Below, in pieces: positions 33,901 through 44,900 of a DNA stretch of 64,000 nucleotides. The notes beneath the pieces were generated by a model. That model saw only the letters and a list, made by a program, of their open reading frames with translations, made no database searches and was not told where the DNA came from. This DNA is from Pterobdella sp. o SKG-2022 (Eukaryota > Annelida > Clitellata > Hirudinida > Piscicolidae). Every line of letters starts with the position of its first letter. Position 1 is the stretch's first letter. The stretch is from contig OZ038321.1 of the NCBI GenBank assembly GCA_964035795.1, positions 8,759,446 to 8,823,445 on the forward strand, in the 5' to 3' direction. A program made the translations under genes and the position numbers.

Positions 33901-35960
33901 AATGGTACGAAAAAAATAAATAGTAAACTAATCTATATTTTCAACACATTAGAGTACATTACAATAACTAAAAAACACAAATGGAGATTACTATCTGAAA
34001 GATTCTTCAATGGCATGAAAACCCACTCAGACTATTGGCACACTATCAAATCTCATAACAGAAAACTAGATCTAGAAATGCAACACACCAACTTGAATAC
34101 AAAAACAAAAAACATCAAATCTTAACCTACAATGATTTTTCCATTTCTCATGATATGCTAAATTTATTCAATGATATTGCTAAAACCACCTTCCCAATCA
34201 GAACAAACTTAAACAAAAGTCATGGAGCAGCCATCTTGAACTAGAATAATTGACTAGCAAGCAAAAACCGATATGGCTGTAAACGAGATCCTAGCTAAAA
34301 AACACTACCAAATACAAAGACCTTAAAGAACTTAGAAAACAAAATGTAAAAGAATTGAAAAATAAAGCTGAAAAAGACCATAATAACTGGCTGGAAACTC
34401 AATTGATTGCAATTGAAAACTTTCTAGATGACAAAAAAATGTTTCAGACAGTAAAATTTCTCAATCTGAAAAAATCTACCAAGATAATAGTTGAAGTGAA
34501 AATTGTGAAAAACTACTTTGGACAAAAATTCTGCCCGATAGACTCTACTACTTAACAAATACTATGACCTCTATATCAACCTTTGAAAAATATATAACTA
34601 ATCAAAAAGTTGAATATATAAGAAAAAGGATTGTGGCAAGATAACTATGGCTTCACCGCAGAACTTTTAAAATATGCACATAAGAATGCATCAATCACCA
34701 TAGCAAAATAGTTCAATCGTGCCATCATCCTGGGTGAAGATATCGGTGTCAATTCAGCCATGCTACTACCCATAACTAAACCAAATAAAACACCAAAACT
34801 ATACCAGACCTATCTGCATAGTGCCCAAATTTGGAAAAATTCTATCCAATATCACTCTCAATAGAATACGCAAAGCATCAAAAGGGTTCATTAGCCCTAC
34901 ACATTCGGCGTTCATAAAAGGTAGGTCAACGGTGGACATCATATGGACTTAATGTTTCAACATGGCGATCCTATACAAAACAAAGAAAAACCTTACAGTA
35001 ACAAGCATAGATATATCATCTGCCTCCGATACCATAAATAAACCAATACTACTCGACATATGTAGAAAGTTTTTACTTGTAGACGACATAACACTAATGA
35101 AATATCTCCTATCAGACACCGCTTTTACAACAAAAATGAACAACCACAATACTACTTCTTTCAATACAACAATAGGTGCTCTTCAAAGTGACAGGCCAAG
35201 TCCAATTATATTCTACGTCTACCTTAGAGAAGCAATATCAAAAATTTCCACCAAATGACCAACAAAGAAATTATGTATGCCGACGACCTTGACTTCGTAA
35301 CAGAGGAAGTACCAAACCTAACATTAATAACAACACCATGCACATTTTCAACCCTAAAGTCAATACCAATAGAACACATATAACAATAAACATTACCATA
35401 AACCTAGACACAATAACAACAAAGAAACTGATAGCTAGGGAAAAAACTAACAGAAAAGAGTTAGCCCGAATTGCAATGAACAAAATGTGAAAACTCTGGA
35501 TAAAAAATTAAAGATGTTTAACGCATTAATCAATTAATTTCAATTTTTACTTAAAACTAATTTTTTATAATTTTGCTTAATTACAAAATTATCTTTAATT
35601 AGTTAATTATTTCAAATTTTTTCATTGACATAACTTAATAATTAAATTAATTATTTCTTTCATATAAATAAATAAATAATTTTCAAATATTTTCAGGGTG
35701 ATATAGTGAGGGTAGTGGAACATGTCAATGATGACTGGGTGAAAGTGGAAATGGTAAAACCTTCATATATTCATGAACGTTCGCCAGAGGGCAGGCTGTA
35801 CAACATCTCCGACTACGGCGTATCAAACGCTCTTTTGGAGACTGTAGACTTCAACAATAAATCCGACTACTCTTCTCAGCGTTATGACAAGTTCATTCTG
35901 AAGCGATGTGGTCTTTTGCCTAGAAATTATATCATTCCCCTTGAAAGGAACTTAGGTTAA
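24885..35960 (+). CDS. CAP/vinexin/ponsin (SORBS-family) adaptor gene
   Basis: Predicted exons: 24885-24951, 26302-26518, 28115-28223, 28943-28992, 29500-29663, 30043-30284, 30622-30710, 31002-31133, 31389-31503, and (after an unresolved gap) 35697-35960. The first nine join phase-consistently into 395 codons. Landmarks: RYHSSPGHIEFYEPEASSL (about 101-119), resembling the [20 protein letters not shown] part of the SoHo domain; Pro-rich stretches; a charged helix; and an SH3 (about 345-395: ARALYDF, W377, GEHHG, GIFPSSYV). GEHHGxxGIFP is characteristic of SORBS SH3 domains. The last exon carries GDIVRVVEHVNDDW and GLLPRNYI of another SH3, so its ALYDF-bearing part must be on an exon I did not find. 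SORBS proteins link vinculin, filamentous actin and signalling proteins at adhesions. The exon 5 donor is uncertain. Confidence 0.7.
26302..26518 (+). CDS. SORBS-like exon 2
   Basis: CTCTACAG, phase 1 in, phase 2 out (AG/GTATGG). It is open for 72 codons, Pro/Thr/Asn-rich with TFDYSLNSTPTKYKPTEQ and YSMDKIREKIVSNNVKA. Both junction phases fit their neighbours. Confidence 0.65.
26931..26990 (+). CDS. Possible 60-base cassette exon
   Basis: A stop-free segment (IKIPQIKHYGKREKHCVGQ) ends at a strong GTAAGT donor and would enter and leave in phase 2, the phase of the intron it lies in. Its acceptor (TTTATCGAG) has a poor pyrimidine tract. It could be an alternative exon. Confidence 0.3.
28115..28223 (+). 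CDS. SORBS-like exon 3: SoHo-like motif
   Basis: ACAATCCAG, phase 2 in, phase 0 out. It encodes TPTPPDAKHTIDRYHSSP then GHIEFYEPEASSL, aligned with the second half of the sorbin homology (SoHo) region that binds flotillin in vertebrate CAP. Confidence 0.75.
28943..28992 (+). CDS. SORBS-like exon 4 (small)
   Basis: CCTTCTAG then 50 bases to a GTAAGA donor. In phase 0 it reads NSPHLPQLAKPGDLCR with a split TA codon. The short length lowers confidence. Confidence 0.5.
29500..29663 (+). CDS. SORBS-like exon 5: Pro-rich
   Basis: CGTCAG acceptor, phase 2 in. It reads SKRYTITKSKDASYTSPTPP, then RRPPTPHGLYMHVQKGGE and a GLYCPPFLKPG end. G+C-rich. The PPRRPPTP stretch is a potential SH3 ligand. An in-frame TAG at 29681 means the donor must lie earlier: GTCTGT at 29664 (phase 1, fits exon 6) or GTGCGT at 29668. 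Confidence 0.6.
30043..30284 (+). CDS. SORBS-like exon 6
   Basis: AATCTTGCAG, phase 1 in, ATG/GTAATT phase 0 out. It encodes a Ser/Lys-rich linker, LPVPANTSIERSESLND, then SLCELLATSRLSCKDRRN and DEINRARKLQM, a charged helix. No known domain. Confidence 0.6.
30622..30710 (+). CDS. SORBS-like exon 7
   Basis: TTTTTAG, phase 0 in, phase 2 out at AG/GTAGGT. It reads DLYMKSAKMKKKLEEQKEN followed by EGRRHCDFSFR: a highly charged helix between the linker and the SH3. Confidence 0.65.
31002..31133 (+). CDS. SORBS-like exon 8: SH3 first half
   Basis: CACTTCTACAG, phase 2 in, phase 2 out at GAA/GTGAGG. It ends in YKARALYDFNAKNS, the ALYDF strand and RT loop of an SH3 domain, preceded by TPSPSPSFQP. 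Confidence 0.85.
31389..31503 (+). CDS. SORBS-like exon 9: SH3 second half
   Basis: TCTATTTAG, phase 2 in, phase 0 out at CAG/GTTGAG. ELNLKRDDVVYVWGVVDENW, then MKGEHHGSLGIFPSSYVQ. Ligand-groove residues (Trp, Pro, Tyr of GIFPxxY) are all present. Confidence 0.9.
31504..33539. other. Intron sequence of the SORBS-like gene
   Basis: No exon with an ALYDF-type SH3 start found on reading. A stop-free stretch near 32205-32265 (KLNSKKLSGIRFIRSLIGT) has usable splice borders but the wrong phase and no SH3 features. Confidence 0.4.
33540..35510 (+). mobile_element. Decayed non-LTR retrotransposon in SORBS-like intron
   Basis: Plus-strand pieces in several frames: endonuclease LIGDFNF (near 33738); LLSERFFNGMKTHSDYW (near 33990); RT with FISPTHSAFIKGRSTVDII (near 34890), TSIDISSASDTINKPIL (near 35004), FNTTIGALQSD (35161) and MYADDLDFVTEE (35276). 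The AFDTI block carries Ser for Phe, and several frameshifts separate the blocks, so it is inactive. Same orientation as the host gene. Clade not determined. Confidence 0.85.
35697..35960 (+). CDS. SORBS-like last exon: SH3 with a long insertion
   Basis: TTTTCAG, phase 0 in, 87 codons and TAA. GDIVRVVEHVNDDWVKVE matches the diverging-turn/n-Src part of an SH3 (ExDIVxVxExxDDWxxG), and CGLLPRNYIIPL matches the GLFPxNYVxPL end. Between Trp14 and Gly72 are about 58 residues, where SH3 domains usually have about 10-13. The extra segment (PEGRLYNISDYGVSNALLE and a DFNNKSDYSSQRYDKF stretch) has no known motif. The ending PLERNLG fits the C-terminal third SH3 of SORBS proteins. Alternatively, G/GTTAAA at 35955 is a donor and the gene continues at 37390. 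Confidence 0.7.
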   Translation, partial: GDIVRVVEHVNDDWVKVEMVKPSYIHERSPEGRLYNISDYGVSNALLETVDFNNKSDYSSQRYDKFILKRCGLLPRNYIIPLERNLG

Positions 35961-35999
35961 ATACCTATGAAAAATTTTATTAGTATACGTAATGTAACC

Positions 36000-37256
36000 T
36001 ATAAAAATTTATAAACAATGGAAACTGCGCTTTTGTACATCACTGATAGCCTCCGCAATATCTGCGCTATCAGGTCTGCGGCCGTCTGGTGTCTAGATAT
36101 TTCAGCAGCTTTCAACACCATCGATCATCCCAATATGCCGCACATCCTTGAAGACTACTTTTACATTTATGGAATTCCTTTATTCGGGTTACATTCCTAT
36201 TTCTCCAAACGCAAAAAAATTGTCAAAAAAGCAGCTTTTCGTTTTGGTGTTTCCCAAGGCTCTGTGCTTGGGCTTATACTCTTTTTTCCATAAACATCTT
36301 CTATTAGCGAAATCATAAAAAGCACACCATTTTATATCATCAGTTTGCTGATGATATCAGTCTTTTTACTGGTGCCTCATATCTTGATCTTCACTCCAGT
36401 CTCGTTAAGGTTTCTGAGTGCATAACCGATCTCAATTCCTGGTTTTTAAAATATCACCTTATGTTAAATCTCAACAGAAGCGAGGTGATGTTCTATGGCA
36501 GTCATATTCTCTTTTCCAAATCCAATCTTACTACCAAAGTTATTTTTGACTGCACTAATCTTTCCGTATAGTCCAAATTGAAAATACTAAGTGTAACTTT
36601 CGATCCTAGCCTCAACTTCACACACTTTGCTTCTCAGCTTATACAAGCACCCAACTTTCATCTCCATGAGATCAAATAAATACTCAAATTCCTACCCTTT
36701 AACGCTGCCGTTGCTTTGACTATGTCTTTAGTTTTTTCCAGGCTCGACTATTGTATCTCTCTTTTTTGGGGACTTACCAATTTTCTCATTTCTAAGTTGC
36801 AGTCTGTCCAAATCGCGCTGTCAAAAATGTTCTTCAAGCCGATTACTTTTTTTCATCTTGCGCTAGCCTCGATCGCTTTCATTGGTTGCCGGTGGCACAA
36901 AGAGTCCAGTTCAAGTTAAAGTGGCTTACCGCTAATATTCTATATTTCAATCAGCCGGCTTATTTATTTGAGCTTTCTATCAGACAGACTTCGAACTTTG
37001 GTTTATGGCTTCATTAGCCTGTTTCTTCTAACTCTTTTTCATATCGCTCTTTTTTGCATACTGCTCCTCATTTATTGAATTTTTTTCCACTTAATCTGCG
37101 TCTCACCTTCTCTTAAACATTTTCGCAAGCTTTTAAAAGGGCATCTTTATAACCGCATCTCTCTGCCCAAGTTCTTTGACTACACAAGTGCCTCTGCAGC
37201 AAACCTAGTTTGCAAACTGTGCGTTTCACAAATGAATTAATGATAATGATAATTTA
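36000..37256 (+). mobile_element. CR1/L2-like LINE, RT portion, decayed
   Basis: Reverse transcriptase blocks: WCLDISAAFNTIDHPNM, then YGIPLFGLHSYFSKRKKIV, FGVSQGSVLGLILF, QFADDISLFTG (near 36350), SVTFDPSLNFTHFASQLI, FSRLDYCISLFWGL, SKLQSVQIALSKMFF. Frameshifts and stops interrupt it, though the catalytic ADD pair survives. It ends in a short (TGATAA) repeat near 37240, typical of CR1/L2 tails. It starts within about 60 bases of the stop codon of the preceding SH3 exon. Confidence 0.9.
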
Positions 37257-37389
37257 ATGGATTCAGTTCAAAAGCATTTGTATCGCCATATGGCATTTAG
37301 AAGCATTAGTAATAATTTCATTACATACATAATTTTAATTGAAATTATATATCCTTTCTTATTCAAACGTATAATGATTTTTAATACAG

Positions 37390-37805
37390 AAAACATGCAT
37401 TTTTTCCAACCATCGCTTTTGAATGAAACTCATAAAAAAGATTTTATGAACGCTAACAAGCCTTTTTTGCCCGCATGGAAAGATTTGATCAATGATTTTG
37501 TTGAGGGTGCAACAAATAAACAAAAACCAAGTGTTCGGATGAATATGTGGAGAGAAGATGACATTTTTAAAGAACATTCAAGCAGCACAAAATCAAAAAT
37601 TGGATTGTTCGAGAAATTATACAATCCTGACATCTATCGGAAAAATTACAACTATGGAAAACTAAAAAAAACCAAAGCGAAAAATGATGCAGATAATGAC
37701 TTTTTGATTGACGAATCTTACTTGAATGAGCTGCAAGTGCTAAATGCTTCAATAGATCCGTTGTTTTGTTTGAATCTCGCCAAGATAAAGTCGCTGCCTT
37801 CATGA
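37390..37805 (+). CDS. Unidentified terminal exon, possibly SORBS-like C-terminus
   Basis: TTTTTAATACAG precedes a frame of 137 whole codons and TGA, long for this stop-rich composition. It reads NMHFFQPSLLNETHKKDF, WKDLINDFVEGATNKQKP, KIGLFEKLYNPDIYRKNY and LQVLNASIDPLF. Composition is soluble, lysine- and asparagine-rich; no family recognised. The entry phase is 1, which matches a possible phase-1 donor (G/GTTAAA, 35955) in the SH3 exon, so it may encode the C-terminus of that gene. The frame is also open upstream to 37257, so a separate single-exon gene is possible. Confidence 0.5.
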
Positions 37806-38692
37806 TACATGCGATAGTTCGACTTTGAAACATTTGGACGTTCATAATTACGAATTTTTTCACATCATTTTTTATAATTTATAGTCAATTCTAGTTTATT
37901 CATAATTTGACTTTTTATGTTTTTCAAACTTAAAAAATTTTTTTTTCATATTTAAAAGTAGAGCTGCATGATTTATATGCTGCAGACGTGTTGAAAATCT
38001 TCATTTATTATATACTGCTAGTGTTAGTATTACTGCTATTATATGCTGCTTCGATTCTTAATTTGTTTTTTGTGCTGTTGATCAATAGATTTTTGTGTTG
38101 TTAGTTTACTGTGTAATTGTTAGTGTCATTCTTGTTAGTACCATCTTGTTAGTACTATCTCGTTAATCAGTTGCATTGCTGAGCATCACGGTGTATATCA
38201 TTGTTGTTTTTATTTTTATCATTTATTTTCCTTTTTGTTAGGTCAATGTATTTTTTCAGTGTTTTTTCCACATATTTTTTTTCAAGTCTTACTGTTATCG
38301 TTATTGTCATAATTGTATCATTTTTTATTTTGTTTTTATATTATTTAATACCAATGTTGTTAAAAAAAATTTCTTATCCTTCTTTTTCCACTTTTCAGAG
38401 TATTATCTTTTTTATATTTCCATCTTTCTTTTTTTTTAAATAAAATCTTTTTTTATATATTTGCTGCAAATATATTCATGTTTTTCGTGAATTATTTCAT
38501 ATAGTATAAATTAGTTTTATTCCATTTATTATATTTTTCGTTAATTATTTTGTAAAAACATTTTTTCGTCGGAAAAAAAGCTTTTTCATAAGGTTTCCAA
38601 TTTTGTTAGCTAGTATTCAAACAGTAGTTATTGAAAATACTACTTTTACTACCGCAACTACTAATTCAACTACTAATGCTAGTACTATTTAA

Positions 38693-38694
38693 AC

Positions 38695-38728
<34 letters not shown>
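38693..38728. repeat. (ATT)n microsatellite
   Basis: About twelve tandem ATT units, within a wider region rich in TACTAC-type degenerate triplets (38636-38830). Confidence 0.9.
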
Positions 38729-40214
38729 TTACTATTATTGTACAATATCTCGCTTACTACTGCAACTACTTGTGTTTCTACCACTTATACTACCGCTAAT
38801 AATATTTTCATTACGCTTCTACTACTGCTAAAATTTAGGAAAGTTATGAGCATTGCTAGACTTAGATTTGTGTAGATTTTCATACAATTTGATTCCATTT
38901 TGCATTTCATTTTTCTATTTATCTCATCATTCATTTCTCTTCAAAAATACTTTCAAATATAACTCGAAGTCTTCAGTTTTTATATAAAATGTGACTAAGC
39001 TTGCTCAAGATAGCTACAGTCATGATGGATGGACATATTTTGAAGATCTATTGTTGAAGTAAGCTAACTGCGGGGCAAGAAATCAAGGTTGTCATATTGC
39101 GAGAGTGAAATTTTTCGAAAATGAAGCTTTTAGTTCTGTCTGACCGAACTTGAAGAGTTAAACTTGAAATAAGATTAAGTTACGATAAATTGTGCAAAAA
39201 AAAACTATAATAATGAATATTATTATAGAATATAAAGAAAAATTTTTAAAAGTTAGCAAATGAAAAGTGAGTGCTATAATGGGTTTTGATTGAAAACTCT
39301 AAAAAGGGATAACAATAATGAAAAAATATTTGAAAAAAAGCTCAATTGAAAATTGTTTTATGCAAAAGTATGTGAGTATAAAAAATCAAAAAATTGCATA
39401 ATTGTTTTCAAATATTTAAAAAATCATTGAACTCTATAATAAAATACAAAATCACTCACAAAAGTTAATCTCACATCCGAAAGTTGATATTTGCCTAAAA
39501 AATCTATACGCGCTCACTTTGCTGTTTTTTTAAACCTTTGTGAAGCTTCGTCTGTGACTAATTGAACAAATATAACATACAATAATGATAATAATAAAAG
39601 TAAAAATAACAAGTATGATTATAATAGTAAAATAGCTATATAATACTGTATAAAGTGTGCAAAAAATTCTTCACTCAAACATCTTTGATACATATTAACT
39701 TTTAAAAGCCTTTTATACAGGTAAAGCAACAAAAACAAAGTATTTATAAAATGACACCGAGCTTTTATACAAGTCTTTTTCTATATTAGTTTAAAATGCA
39801 AAGTTACGGGTGAAAATAATCCATTTCCAAACGGTCCAGCATTCAACAACTACATCTAGCCATATAAAATCTTGTTTTTTTCTTCCCTTCTTTTCTTTAT
39901 TTTTTTCTTTTATATCTTCCTGATTGAATCTTGCATCACCCCCATACCAAAAAGTAACGATGTCTGATAAGTTTCACAACCATGCAGTGAATAGTTGCTT
40001 TCTCTCAAACCCTATTTTGAACTGCTTTCGAGAATTCAGAATCTTTTTTTCTTCAAGATTTTAACTTTTCGAGACATTTTAATTTTTTTAAAGATTTTAC
40101 GTAAATTCATAAAATTTTTAATATATTCCTTCACAGAAAAATAGTGTAAGACTTTTTGGCAAGTTTATCTTTATGATAAGTCTTATGATAAGTATCAAAA
40201 CATTAGAGCATAAA

Positions 40215-40300
40215 ACTTAATAATTTTTATAATAAGGCTAAATTTGTCGAAAAGTATAGATACTTTTGTTGTTAAAAAAGTTATCAAAATTCTTATAAAC
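40215..40300. repeat. Dispersed repeat (copy 2)
   Basis: ATAAGGCTAAATTTGTCGAA followed by ACTTTTG and a TTATCAAAATTCTT block parallels the text at 22.69-22.76 kb in the same order. The palindromic arm of copy 1 is not preserved. Confidence 0.4.
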
Positions 40301-41677
40301 AGGCGTAAAACTTTTTACCAAAAGATCTATAAAACCATGGTATCATACATTATCATGGGCTTCAAGGCGTGTCATTGAAGCTCTGAACAGCACCACACAT
40401 ATACATCCCTCGAAACCTTCATAAATGTAGCTACAAGTCGGTCGATTTGTGAAGGAATGTCAGTTTCAACTGAATTTCTTTTTGTATCACGTTGAAGATA
40501 AATAATAAATCATTATAAACACTTTTGATAGCATTTTTAGTTCGAATTTTCAAAAAATCGTTTGAATAGAGTTTTTAAAAAAGTTTTTCTCAAAGAAATA
40601 TTTTCTAATTTTTCAAAATTTTGTATTCGATATTAATTAACTATTATTAAGAAAGTCTTAAAATAAGATAATTCTGTTAATTTTTAATGATTCCACGGAA
40701 ATCCTGTAGTTACACGGCAAATTGATACTTGGAACCCTAGTTATGTTAGTATCAATATTTAATATTAATGTTTTGTGATCGCTGTTTAGAAGGAAGTTAC
40801 TTATTGATTTTGAGCTGTTATTTGCCCAGATCTGTTTGAAAGTACATGAAAAACAATAGAATTTTACCAGTAGTACAGAAAGTAAAACACGTTGGAGCGA
40901 AAGTGAGTTTTCTTATGTGAAGAATAAAACTTTGTGAATGAATAAAAGAACTTCTAATATAATATCAAAAACTTTTTTTAAATCAAAGAACTCAAGTGAA
41001 ACCCATTGTTACAAGTCCGAGCTAATAAAAAACAATCTATAATATTGGACCGCTGTTTAAAAGTTAATTTAGTTGAAAAATTTTTATGATGAACAAATAA
41101 CAAAAAAATAAGCTTAAATATGAAGATTGCTTTACATGAATAAATTATGACAAAAGAAAATGTACAAAAACAATAATAATAACAGGAAAAATTATTCAGA
41201 ATACAAACAAAAATAATGAATGGAAATTAATTGAGTAAAAACAGACAAGAACACAAAGACAAAAGGCCCTGATAGGACCACTTGAGCTATCTTCAACTAA
41301 GCACAAAATCAAAAGCATTTTATCACACGCCAACACTTACCGAATGGAAGTTGATAATATTAAATACAAAAATCAGTGTAATGAATCTCATCTGAGGTGT
41401 AACAGTCGTATAAGAAAAATTTCATGCAATTTCATTTGTATATAAGATTACTGAAAAACCAGTCAAACACCCTCAATTATACAAGGAATGATATCTTTGG
41501 TTTTCAAACTTATATTGTTGAAATTTTGAATTAACACTATAAAAAAAAGACTGAAATCTTTGTTCTAATGATCTAACATTCAAATCTTCGCATTGCTAAA
41601 CATGATTACAACAAAACTCAAGCATCAAATCGCAATCTTCACCTTCAATAAGCAACTTCTCTAGTTTTTACTTCAAA

Positions 41678-41971
41678 ATGGATAACACCACAAAAACCTA
41701 TGGAGATTCAGGTTTTTGTCCTCGAATTGTTGAAAGCGGCCTCAGTGAAGTTTTTATCCTCTTAATTATAGGACTAGCGATGTTTTTGATTATAATTTTC
41801 GCTATCATCGGCAATGCTTTGGTTATTCTGGGAGTTTTAAGATACAGAAAACTACGCATAGTCTCCAACACTTTTATCGTTTCAATGGCCATAGCAGATC
41901 TGCTGGTGGCGTTGTGTGTGATGCCATTGAATGCTCTGCAGGAGCTGTGTGGGCACTGGATCTTCGGAAAG
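41678..41971 (+). CDS. Biogenic amine-type GPCR, first coding exon
   Basis: ATG in AAAATGG context opens a 98-codon exon ending GGAAAG/GTTGGT (phase 0). The extracellular N-terminus has an N-glycosylation site (NTT, 3-5). TM1 (about 25-54) carries GN (45-46; Asn1.50). ICL1 is RYRKLRIVSNTF. TM2 (about 64-88) has SMAIADLLVALCVMP with Asp74 (2.50) and Pro83. ECL1 contains GHWIFG, the W-x-F-G motif of aminergic receptors. This places it among rhodopsin-like dopamine/octopamine/tyramine-type receptors; subtype cannot be fixed without TM3 (Asp3.32) and TM5-7. No further exon was recognised in the window. Confidence 0.85.
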
Positions 41972-44900
41972 GTTGGTTTCCAGTGAATTATAATATTTCA
42001 AATAAATTATTTTATAGTTAGTGGATAAAGTGATAAAATGAAATAAATTGAATAGCAGTATGCTTCAGCATGAAATATTTTATTGAGTATATTAAAAAAC
42101 ACGAAACCTCCGAATTTAAATTCTAGGCCTAAATATGTGTATAAATTTAAAGTTTAAATCTCAAAATAAAACTATTGAGATTTATTTGGATTTACTGGTC
42201 AAACAATTTCAACCTTTTCCAAAAACTTTTAGTTTGTTTAGAGGCTTAATTCCAAGAAAACTAATTGAATATATGTTAAGGTCTGATGTTAAATTCAAAT
42301 TTCAACTTTATTAGATATTTCATCCTTTGAACTACTTATATTTAACAGCTTCACTTTTTCAAGTTTTATGAATTTTTATTAAAATTTAATAAATTAGTAA
42401 AAAGGAAAAAACTAAAAATAATTTTTAAAACTATTTTTCATTCCAAAAGTTACACACCAAAAGCCATCCATCTTTATGGGCTCAAAAACTTCAAAAATTC
42501 AAAAATTGGGATCTATTCATGAAGAATACTTGGGTATTTCCAACATTAAATTGACATTAGTTAGTTCTCATTATATCAAATTCCAAAATCCTCAACTCTC
42601 TCTAGTCATTATATTTTCATTTGTATCTGATTTCATAGCACTTTTTTGTTTAAACTCGGATTACCTCCTAACATTAGATAAAATATATAATCAAAAATAT
42701 TTATCCGAACTAATCAAATGAAACATTTTGCAAAATTTATTAAGTGGAAAAATTAAGTTTCCATACACATAAAATATCATTATCCAACACAAACTCAAAA
42801 AGCCGTTGTATAACTGATAAACAAGGCTACATTGTTTAAATAGTTTATAAAAAATTTAATGAATAAAATAAAAGAATGAAACATTGTTAAATAGCTTAAA
42901 AATAATAATCTCATCTACTGAATTTAAAAGTTATAGTATATATAATATGAGAAGAAGAAAAGGCCGCAACAGAACTATATGAAAAATGAAAAAAGAAAAG
43001 AATGTGAAACATTTGACAAAAATTTAAAAAAAAATTATTTTTTTAAGCTTATAAATGAGAAATAGAATTTAAAATTACAATTAGAACAGTAAAGAATGGA
43101 ACAAATGAAATGGTCAAAAGGTAAGATAAATAAAAATGGAAATGGTGTGATGAGTTCGTAAACAATAATGAGTTCATCGAAAAAATAATGCTACCAGTCA
43201 TAAGAACAATTCAGAAATCATGAAAAAAATGGAAAAATAAATGATATTAAAAAAATATAAAAATTACAAGAACGGTTCAAAAATATTATTCGAACTACCA
43301 TTGAGTACACCATATTGGGATGCAAAATGAAGTAGGGTTATGATCGAACGAGGAAAGATTAGATTCTGAAAGAATAATACTTTATAGTAATATTATATAT
43401 TGAAAAATAAAAAACTAAGCAAAAAAATTTTAATAACACAAAAAAGGTTTAAAAGAAAATTTGGTATTATAAAAAAGTTTGTGTGACTGCTAATAATTAT
43501 GGTATAGATATATATATATATATAGATATTGATAGAATGAGAAGAATGGATAAAGTTGTTTGGAAGAATTTTAGTTAAAAAAACAATACAAAATAAAAAA
43601 TCGAGATGAAAAAAAACTGAGAAGCCAAAAAGGAAAATAAATTTATTAGCAAAGGCTGGTTTAAAAGAATGGTGTCCAAAGGGTAAAAAATATATTATGA
43701 AAAAAGAAGATATAATTGAACATCTAATTAGAGATTAAAATATTAATGAAGAAATAGAATAGAAAAAAGATAGAAACCGAAGAAAAAAATATTTGGAAAT
43801 CGATTATATAATTTTAGAAACACCGTGTGTATTTCTGAACAAAATATCAAATGTCATAAAATAAAATTTTTTTTTGACGAGGAAAAAAAAGAAATAAAAA
43901 AATTAGCTGCAAAATATCAGAATATTTCAAGAATTTGTGTCTTGCACTTTATTTGTGACTACGAAAACCGGTGAAAAAACTAGGAAACAATAAAATGGGA
44001 AAACGAAAAAATAAAGAAACAAAGTCGACCATTGGTTGCCTCAAAATGGGACTCGGGGAGTAAAGGTTTGATAGACCTTTTCTAAAAGTCTTATAGTTTT
44101 TAATAACTGAAATGAAATCACCAACTTAATTTTGAGATGGGGTGTGTTTGATGCGTTAAAGAAGCATTCAACACTTTTTTTCCAAACATACGTTTCCAAC
44201 ATATTTTAAGTACAACAATGGAGAAAGAACCTTTAAACGCTCTTCTATGTTGTTTAGTAAGCACCCTACGAGCACCACTTTCTTCCACTGCTTTGAAAAA
44301 TGACGATGACCATAGAAGGGCTTTCAGCATTATTTTAACAGTTTTATAAAAATATTTTTCCACACAATAGTCGTAAATTTTTCACATAGATTTATCGACA
44401 AATATAATTGATGTTGCTATCTATCGTAGCATTTGTAAATAACGGCTTAACGCCATTACTCACATTTTCTTTATTCGGTTGTGATGGGTGATATTTTTTA
44501 TAATTTCCAAAAATATTTATATCTTTAAAATTAAATTTTTTTTGCGCAAAGTGTTTCATCTGACTTCACGTGCCTCTCAATAGCATATATATGCTAGATT
44601 GATAAGCGGTCTTAGTTTCAGGTTTTTGGAGTGATATCGTGTAAAAAGTTGGCTTTGAGTTTTAGCCGTCGTAAAAAACTGATTAATTGAATGACAGTTT
44701 CATAAGTTCATATTTTTGGTGGTATTACTGAGTACAACGTTTTATAAACTTCAAGTCTGAAAGTATCATGAAAGATCTATGTTGCAATTATTTTAAAAAA
44801 TATGAGAAAACTGAAGAAAAAATTTTTAATATTCTAAAAACGGAAATCGTTATGAAGTGATTGTTGTGAATGGTTCATATGACAAATGAGGATGGATCGG

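Larger units (their letters stand above)
37806..41677. other. Non-coding interval with microsatellites
   Basis: No gene recognised. T-rich sequence at 38200-38600, an ATT repeat at 38693-38728, and a dispersed repeat near 40.2 kb related to that at 22.7 kb. Confidence 0.5.

Noticed and set aside
38201..38831. Hydrophobic plus-strand ORFs at 38.2-38.8 kb
   Set aside because: T-rich and ATT/CTA triplet repeat translation, not membrane proteins.
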